Below, in pieces: positions 5,552-9,536 of a stretch of DNA of 9,536 bases (the stretch's first letter is position 1; every line of letters begins with the position of its first letter). The DNA is from Betaproteobacteria bacterium. GTDB taxonomy: Bacteria; Pseudomonadota; Gammaproteobacteria; Burkholderiales; Burkholderiaceae_C. The notes below the pieces were generated by a model, which saw nothing but the letters and a program-made list of their open reading frames with translations, ran no database searches and was not told the origin of the DNA. Where the stretch lies: NCBI GenBank assembly GCA_009927195.1, contig RFNL01000440.1, positions 1-9,536 of the forward strand. Reading direction: 5' to 3'. The position numbers were made by a program, and so were the translations under genes.

Positions 5552-7038
5552 TGTTGAAGACAAAACGCCCAGACACTGCCCGGTTTGACACGGGTTTGGT
5601 GTGGTTTCGCCGCGATTTGCGCGCCCACGATCACGCCGCCTTGCACCACGCCTTGGACCAATGCGCCCAGGTGCACGCGCTGTTTGTGCTTGATCGCGAT
5701 ATCTTAGAACCGCTACCGCGCAGAGACCGACGGGTGGACTTTATTTTGGCCAGCCTGTGCGATTTGGATGCTGCCCTGCGCGCTTTGGCAGGTCATGCGC
5801 ATGCCGGACTGATGGTTGGCCATGGCGAGGCAGCCCATGAGGTCGGCACTTTGGCCCAACAGCTCGGCGTCCAAGCGGTATTTGCCAATCATGACGATGA
5901 GCCTGCCGCTGTGGCGCGCGACAACTTGGTGCGCACCCGCTTGGCCCAACAAGGGCAGGAATTTTTCACCTTCAAAGACCATGTGGTGTTTGAGCGCGCA
6001 GAGGTGTTGACGCAAAGTGGCACACCGTATGGCGTGTTCACGCCCTACAAAAACGCTTGGCTGAAAAAACTCCAGCCCGCTCAGCACTTGACCGCCTGGC
6101 CTTGCAGCGGCTTGCGCGGCCAGTTGGCCCAGCGACCAGCGGCGTGGCAAAAAGACCCACCCACGGCGCAAGACATTGGCTTTGCGCCCAGCAATTTGGC
6201 CGAGTTACCCGTGAAATGCGGTGCCACCGGCGGGCAACAGGTGTTGGCAGATTTTTTAACGCGCATCGACCACTACGAAGCAACGCGCAATTTCCCAGCC
6301 ATCAAAGGACCCAGTTACCTGAGCGTGCACCTGCGCTTTGGCACGGTGTCAGTGCGCGAACTCGCACGCTTGGCCCATGAGCGCATGCAGCAGGGTTCGG
6401 CGGGGGCAGCGGTGTGGTTGACCGAGTTGATTTGGCGCGACTTTTACCACCAAATTTTGTTCCACCATCCGCGTGTGGTGGAGCGCTCATTCAAACCCGA
6501 ATACGATGCCATAGCCTGGGCCAGTGGCCAAGGCGCCAACGATCTGTTTGCCGCCTGGTGTCAAGCGCGCACCGGCTACCCTTTGGTGGATGCGGCCATG
6601 GCGCAAATCAACCAAACTGGCTACATGCACAACCGCTTGCGCATGGTGGTGGCCAGTTTTTTGGTCAAGGACTTGGGCATCGATTGGCGCTGGGGGGAGG
6701 CTTACTTTGCCACCCATTTGATTGACTTTGATCTGGCCGCCAACAATGGCGGCTGGCAATGGGCCAGTTCCAGCGGTTGTGATGCACAGCCCTACTTTCG
6801 CATCTTCAATCCCATCAGCCAAAGCGAAAAGTTTGACCCCCAAGGCAAGTTCATCCGGCGCTATCAGACCCAGTTGGCCGCGCTGCCCGATCGCCACATC
6901 CATGCACCCTGGCTGGCCCCCGCCGAGGTGCTTCAAGACGCCGGCATCCGCCTGGGTGAGAACCAGCCATGGCCAGTGGTTGACCATGCGCAGGCTCGGT
7001 CAGACACCTTGTTGCGCTATTCGGTGGTGAAAAAGTAA
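5551..7038 (+). CDS. phrB: Deoxyribodipyrimidine photolyase (CPD photolyase, class I cryptochrome/photolyase family)
   Basis: A 495-residue FAD enzyme that uses blue/near-UV light to split cyclobutane pyrimidine dimers in DNA. The N-terminal antenna-domain start LVWFRRDLRAHDHAAL (16-31) and FANHDDEPAAVARD (111-124) are typical. The FAD domain shows ELIWRDFYH (292-300, Glu292 and Trp295 near the dimer), WCQARTGYPLVDAAM (336-350), MHNRLRMVVASFLVKD (359-374), IDFDLAANNGGWQW (391-404) and DAQPYFRIFNP (411-421). Trp336, Trp379 and Trp402 align with the electron-transfer triad of the E. coli enzyme, and nothing essential appears lost. The only reasonable start is the ATG at 5551; an in-frame stop lies 34 bases upstream and no ribosome site is visible, so leaderless or weak initiation is possible. 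It is a standalone gene, divergent from yqgE and convergent with the next gene. Confidence 0.97.
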   Translation: MLKTKRPDTARFDTGLVWFRRDLRAHDHAALHHALDQCAQVHALFVLDRDILEPLPRRDRRVDFILASLCDLDAALRALAGHAHAGLMVGHGEAAHEVGTLAQQLGVQAVFANHDDEPAAVARDNLVRTRLAQQGQEFFTFKDHVVFERAEVLTQSGTPYGVFTPYKNAWLKKLQPAQHLTAWPCSGLRGQLAQRPAAWQKDPPTAQDIGFAPSNLAELPVKCGATGGQQVLADFLTRIDHYEATRNFPAIKGPSYLSVHLRFGTVSVRELARLAHERMQQGSAGAAVWLTELIWRDFYHQILFHHPRVVERSFKPEYDAIAWASGQGANDLFAAWCQARTGYPLVDAAMAQINQTGYMHNRLRMVVASFLVKDLGIDWRWGEAYFATHLIDFDLAANNGGWQWASSSGCDAQPYFRIFNPISQSEKFDPQGKFIRRYQTQLAALPDRHIHAPWLAPAEVLQDAGIRLGENQPWPVVDHAQARSDTLLRYSVVKK

Positions 7039-7055
7039 ACCCGCTGCGGGCTCAG
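7038..7055 (-). terminator. Small hairpin between convergent genes, possible intrinsic terminator
   Basis: The 13 bases between the phrB stop and the opposite gene's stop contain CCCGCTGCGGG. Read on the minus strand, AGCCCG-CAG-CGGGTT forms a 6-pair stem (one G-T pair) with a 3-base loop followed by TACTTTTTC. A U-rich stretch only partly follows the stem, so termination of the minus transcript is plausible but weak. The plus-strand side has no T run. Confidence 0.35.
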
Positions 7056-7732
7056 ACGGCCAAGCCGCGCAATGCCGCCATCAGCGCCGGGTTGGGTGCG
7101 CGCACAAAACCGGCCGCGTACTGGTGCAACAGGCGCAGCATTTCATGCGCAGCGGCCAACGCTTGCTCAGCCAAGCCATTAAAGTCTTCGCGCGACCAGG
7201 CCGCGTGCACCGCTTGGGCCAGCGCCTCGCACAACTCAGCCATGCCATCGAGTTGCATGTCGCGCAACAGCTGGCGCAACAGCTCGGTGGATGCCCCCAA
7301 GGCATTGCGCAAAGACTCATCCGATGGCGCATTGGCCGCATGCTCGAGCAAGGCTTGCCAATCCCCCACCTGGGCATGGACAAACTCAAGGAACAAACTG
7401 TTCAAGGCCTCGGCCTGTTGCGTGGGCGTGGGCACCAGCGGAGCCACACCGGGGGCTGCGGCCATGATGCGGGCGCAGACCACGCCGTGCCAATCCTGCC
7501 AATCCAAACCTTGGGCTTGCGACAAGTGGGCGAAAAAATGACCGGCAACAGCCCAAAATTTAAGCTGCTCTGCGAGGGAATTGGGTGGCCCATGAGCGGC
7601 TTGCACACACAAGGATTGCAGAACTTGGGCAGGCGCATGGGCCACACGAGGTCGGCCACGCAACAAATCCAACATGGCCTGGTCGAAGGCCTGCCGCCAA
7701 ACAACAGGCGCAACAAGAACCTCAGGGTTCAT
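7052..7732 (-). CDS. Hypothetical helical protein, unrecognised family
   Basis: I do not recognise this 226-residue protein. It is rich in Ala, Leu and Gln, with no signal peptide or membrane helix, and looks all-helical and cytoplasmic. Visible features are a hydrophobic helix near AEQLKFWAVAGHFFAHL (56-72), a Pro-rich break with LVPTPTQQAEAL (101-112), and a long amphipathic C-terminal region: STELLRQLLRDM (149-160), ELCEALAQAVHAAW (167-180) and AEQALAAAHEMLRLLHQYAAGF (190-211). It has no cysteine metal motif or nucleotide-binding loop. The ATG at 7732 is chosen; a TTG two codons earlier is the alternative, and no ribosome site is clear. It follows the rubredoxin gene by 15 bases on the same strand, so the two may be co-transcribed. 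It ends convergent with phrB. Confidence 0.75.
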   Translation of the reverse strand: MNPEVLVAPVVWRQAFDQAMLDLLRGRPRVAHAPAQVLQSLCVQAAHGPPNSLAEQLKFWAVAGHFFAHLSQAQGLDWQDWHGVVCARIMAAAPGVAPLVPTPTQQAEALNSLFLEFVHAQVGDWQALLEHAANAPSDESLRNALGASTELLRQLLRDMQLDGMAELCEALAQAVHAAWSREDFNGLAEQALAAAHEMLRLLHQYAAGFVRAPNPALMAALRGLAV

Positions 7733-7747
7733 GGGCAAACAGGTAAT

Positions 7748-7915
7748 TTAAATTTCAACCATTTCGAAGTCTTCTTTGCGCGCACCGCATTCTGGGCATG
7801 TCCAGTTCATGGGAACTTGCTCCCAAGGCGTTCCAGGCGCAATGCCATGCTCAGGTGCGCCGGTGGATTCGTCGTAAATCCATCCGCATATCAAACACAT
7901 CCAGGTTTTTGCCAC
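7748..7915 (-). CDS. Rubredoxin
   Basis: A 55-residue iron-sulfur protein with one Fe(Cys)4 site. The ligands are in MCLICGW (Cys7, Cys10) and TCPECGARKEDF (Cys40, Cys43), and the segment GIAPGTPWEQVPMNW (24-38) is typical. Rubredoxins are one-electron carriers in the cytoplasm, serving partners such as alkane hydroxylases or stress-related reductases; the partner here is not apparent. The GTG at 7915 is chosen because it gives the usual rubredoxin length and has GAAGG 7 bases upstream. The frame is open further upstream to an ATG at 8002, but that would add 29 residues foreign to rubredoxins. It diverges from the thiD-like gene and precedes the unrecognised helical protein gene. Confidence 0.95.
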   Translation of the reverse strand: MAKTWMCLICGWIYDESTGAPEHGIAPGTPWEQVPMNWTCPECGARKEDFEMVEI

Positions 7916-7922
7916 AGTCTTG

Positions 7923-7927
7923 CCTTC
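7923..7927 (-). promoter_or_regulatory. Ribosome binding site GAAGG deciding the rubredoxin GTG start
   Basis: On the minus strand GAAGG is followed by 7 bases and the GTG at 7915. It supports the short 55-residue rubredoxin over the longer upstream ATG reading. Confidence 0.55.
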
Positions 7928-7943
7928 GGATCGAATGAAAAAA

Positions 7944-7957
7944 GCTAAGGGCTTAGC
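7944..7957. promoter_or_regulatory. 14-base palindrome in the rubredoxin/thiD divergent spacer, candidate operator
   Basis: GCTAAG and CTTAGC form a perfect inverted repeat around GG. It lies in the 85-base region between the rubredoxin start and the ThiD-like start. A TAGAAT box at 7973-7978 (five of six -10 matches for the plus strand) follows at promoter-like distance. Function is inference; a short palindrome can occur by chance. Confidence 0.3.
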
Positions 7958-7972
7958 CACAAAGGGCTCGCA

Positions 7973-7978
7973 TAGAAT
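7973..7978 (+). promoter_or_regulatory. Candidate -10 box for thiD-hemL transcription (weak)
   Basis: TAGAAT matches TATAAT at five of six positions, 22 bases before the ATG at 8001. No good -35 is visible at 17 bases. A second possible box, TATAGA at 7990-7995, would make the message nearly leaderless. No Shine-Dalgarno sequence precedes the ATG. Confidence 0.25.
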
Positions 7979-8000
7979 GACTTGCATTGTATAGATCACC

Positions 8001-8918
8001 ATGGCGCAAGAATTCCCATCTCATGACAACCCATCGCTGGATGAAGAGGCCAGCGCCCCCGCCTGCGTGATGTGCTTCAACGCCAACGACGCCAGTGGTG
8101 CCGGCGGCCTGGGTGCCGACCAACTCACCGTGGCCTCGGTGGGCGCACACCCAATGGCGGTGGTGACAGGCGTTTACATCCGCGACAGTGCAGAAATTTT
8201 CGACCACATCGCTCTGGACGACGACGCCGTGGCCGAACAAGCCCGCGTGGTGCTGGAAGACAGCTCGGTGCAAGTTTTCAAAGTGGGTTTTTGCGGCACC
8301 CCCGAAAACCTCAGCGTGGTGGCCCAAACCTGCAGCGATTACGCCCAAGTGCCGGTGGTTGCTTATATGCCCAATTTGTCCTGGTGGGATGAAGACCAAG
8401 CCGAGGCCTATCAAGATGCCTTCATGGAATTGCTGCTCCCCCAAACCACCGTGCTGGTGGGTAACCACAGCACTTTATGGCGCTGGTTATTGCCCGACTG
8501 GTCGCAAAGCAAAAGCCCAGGCCCGCGCGACCTGGCGCGTGCGGCCAGCGAAAAAGGCACGCCCTACTTATTGGTCACCGGCATCGCCCAAGCCGACCAA
8601 CAAATTGAAAACGCCTTGGCCACACCCATGACGGTATTGGCCACGGAGCGTTTTGAGCACATCGACGCGGTTTTCTCTGGCGCAGGCGATACCTTGAGTG
8701 CGGCGCTGGCTGCCTTGCTCGCGGCTGGCACCGATCTGGAAGCCGCTTGCCTGGAAGCCCTCAATTACCTGGATCATTGCTTGGACAACGGTTTTCGCTC
8801 TGGCATGGGCCATGTGGTACCCGATCGTTTGTTTTGGGCCCACAGCGATGATGACGAGAGCGACAGCAGTGATGTGGCCACCGAATTTGCCCTTCCACCG
8901 CACGAAACCAAGCATTGA
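8001..8918 (+). CDS. thiD: ThiD-like hydroxymethylpyrimidine/phosphomethylpyrimidine kinase family protein (atypical)
   Basis: A 305-residue ribokinase-fold kinase. ThiD phosphorylates HMP and HMP-P with ATP in thiamine synthesis. The glycine-rich entry CFNANDASGAGGLGADQLT (25-43) and the C-terminal SGAGDTLSAALAALLAAG (226-243) mark the fold and ThiD relation. Odd features are that the anion-hole motif reads GAGDT with Asp230, whereas standard ThiD has a cysteine (GTGCT), as in pyridoxal and sugar kinases. The usual ITALTAQN segment is replaced by AVVTGVYIRDSAE (53-65), and the TPN..EA and DPVM motifs are not obvious. An unusual acidic tail HSDDDESDSSD (281-291) ends it. The assignment to the family is likely; the true substrate is open. 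It starts at an ATG shared as CATG with an opposite-strand ATG and is followed by hemL after 6 bases. Confidence 0.8.
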   Translation: MAQEFPSHDNPSLDEEASAPACVMCFNANDASGAGGLGADQLTVASVGAHPMAVVTGVYIRDSAEIFDHIALDDDAVAEQARVVLEDSSVQVFKVGFCGTPENLSVVAQTCSDYAQVPVVAYMPNLSWWDEDQAEAYQDAFMELLLPQTTVLVGNHSTLWRWLLPDWSQSKSPGPRDLARAASEKGTPYLLVTGIAQADQQIENALATPMTVLATERFEHIDAVFSGAGDTLSAALAALLAAGTDLEAACLEALNYLDHCLDNGFRSGMGHVVPDRLFWAHSDDDESDSSDVATEFALPPHETKH

Positions 8919-8924
8919 TCCGCC

Positions 8925-9536
8925 ATGACCGATCTGAACCAAACACTCTTTGAGCGCGCCCGCCAAGTCATCCCTGGTGGTGTCAATTCGCCGGTGCGCG
9001 CTTTTCGCGCAGTGGGTGGCACGCCTCGTTTTGTCAAGCGCGCACAGGGTGCTTATTTTTGGGACGCGAATGACCAGCGCCACATCGATTACATCGGCTC
9101 ATGGGGCCCCATGATTCTGGGTCACGGTCATCCAGCGGTGGTCGAAGCGGTGCAAAAAGCGGTGTTGGAAGGCTTCTCTTACGGTGCCCCCACCGAGCGT
9201 GAAATTGAACTCGCCGAAGCGCTGCTCAAACTCATCCCCTCGATGGACATGGTGCGCTTGGTCAGCTCGGGCACCGAGGCTGGCATGAGCGCACTGCGGT
9301 TGGCACGTGGTGCCACCGGACGCAGCAAGATCATCAAGTTCGAGGGCTGTTACCACGGCCATGCCGATGCATTGTTGGTGAAAGCGGGCTCTGGTTTGGC
9401 CACCTTCGGCAACCCCACCAGCGCGGGCGTGCCCCCCGAAGTGGTGCAACACACCTTAGTGCTCGAATACAACAACCTGGCACAACTCGAAGAGGCCTTT
9501 GCCCTGCACGGCCAGGAGTTGGCTTGTTTGATGATT
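8925..9536 (+). CDS. hemL: Glutamate-1-semialdehyde 2,1-aminomutase (partial, N-terminal 204 residues)
   Basis: PLP enzyme that converts glutamate-1-semialdehyde to 5-aminolevulinate, the C5 route to haem and other tetrapyrroles. The window ends inside the gene; about half of the usual length (roughly 430 residues) is present. Visible hallmarks are PGGVNSPVRAFRAVGG (17-32), YIGSWGPMILGHGHP (56-70), RLVSSGTEAGMSALRLAR (111-128) for cofactor phosphate binding, FEGCYHGHAD (139-148) and GNPTSAGVP (162-170). The PLP lysine lies beyond the window. The ATG at 8925 is chosen because it gives the family's normal N-terminus; no ribosome site is visible and coupling to the upstream kinase gene (6-base gap) is likely. 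Confidence 0.97.
   Translation, partial: MTDLNQTLFERARQVIPGGVNSPVRAFRAVGGTPRFVKRAQGAYFWDANDQRHIDYIGSWGPMILGHGHPAVVEAVQKAVLEGFSYGAPTEREIELAEALLKLIPSMDMVRLVSSGTEAGMSALRLARGATGRSKIIKFEGCYHGHADALLVKAGSGLATFGNPTSAGVPPEVVQHTLVLEYNNLAQLEEAFALHGQELACLMI

Noticed and set aside
7262..7285. Tandem copy of GCGCAACAGCT with 12-base period
   Set aside because: It lies within the helical protein gene and encodes the repeated ELLRQLLR pattern of an amphipathic helix; two copies only.
7124..7948. 274-codon plus-strand open frame opposite the helical protein and rubredoxin genes
   Set aside because: Antisense to rubredoxin with intact cysteine motifs; no recognisable protein content.
7748..8002. Rubredoxin translated from the ATG at 8002 with a 29-residue N-terminal extension
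   Set aside because: The extension is unlike rubredoxins, overlaps the opposite thiD start, and the GTG at 7915 has a ribosome site and gives the normal length.
8568..9083. 171-codon minus-strand open frame opposite thiD and hemL
   Set aside because: Antisense to well-conserved hemL and the kinase; shadow of GC-rich coding.
1..9536. Defence island, prophage, transposon, CRISPR or toxin-antitoxin content
   Set aside because: All genes are housekeeping or metabolic types; no repeats, integrase, transposase, or paired small toxin genes were seen.

Overview
The window looks like ordinary chromosomal DNA of a betaproteobacterium in the order Burkholderiales, most likely a Comamonadaceae-type organism. 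The evidence is high-GC coding with dense same-strand packing, the pyrR-pyrB-pyrC' arrangement preceded by yqgE and ruvX, a rubredoxin/thiD/hemL block, and the close family resemblance of the proteins. This placement is inferred from gene content and remembered homologues, not from a search. I see no mobile element, tRNA, rRNA, CRISPR array or attachment site. No stretch longer than about 90 bases lacks a gene.

Region 1 (1-880, minus strand) is a small sulfur-oxidation cassette. In order of transcription it holds an ArsR/SmtB-type regulator with a C-terminal cysteine pair, a secreted monohaem cytochrome c, and the first 30 codons of a Tat/lipoprotein-type protein. The last two are probably the cytochrome and flavoprotein subunits of flavocytochrome c sulfide dehydrogenase.

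Region 2 (935-5539, minus strand) is a tight run in the order yqgE, ruvX, pyrR, pyrB, pyrC', PlsC-like acyltransferase. The first five genes overlap their neighbours by 1 or 4 bases (ATGA or TGATG junctions), so they are very likely co-transcribed and translationally coupled. PyrB should make carbamoyl-aspartate for pyrimidine synthesis. The dihydroorotase-like PyrC' has lost key metal ligands and is probably a structural partner of PyrB rather than an enzyme. PyrR has no leader sequence in front of it that could act as an attenuator.

Region 3 (5551-7732) starts with a divergently transcribed CPD photolyase, phrB, only 11 bases from yqgE. Convergent to it is an unrecognised helical protein gene; a small hairpin lies in the 13-base gap between the two stop codons.

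Region 4 (7748-9536) has a rubredoxin gene (minus) diverging from a thiD-like kinase gene (plus), which is followed after 6 bases by hemL, cut by the window end. The ThiD-like protein lacks several hallmark ThiD residues, including the usual cysteine of the anion-hole motif, and has an acidic tail. It may not be a standard HMP-P kinase.

Nothing here amounts to an evident new defence or mobile system. The points most worth a second look are the degenerate PyrC', the atypical ThiD, the ArsR cysteine pattern, PyrR without an attenuator, and the very short divergent yqgE/phrB spacer.
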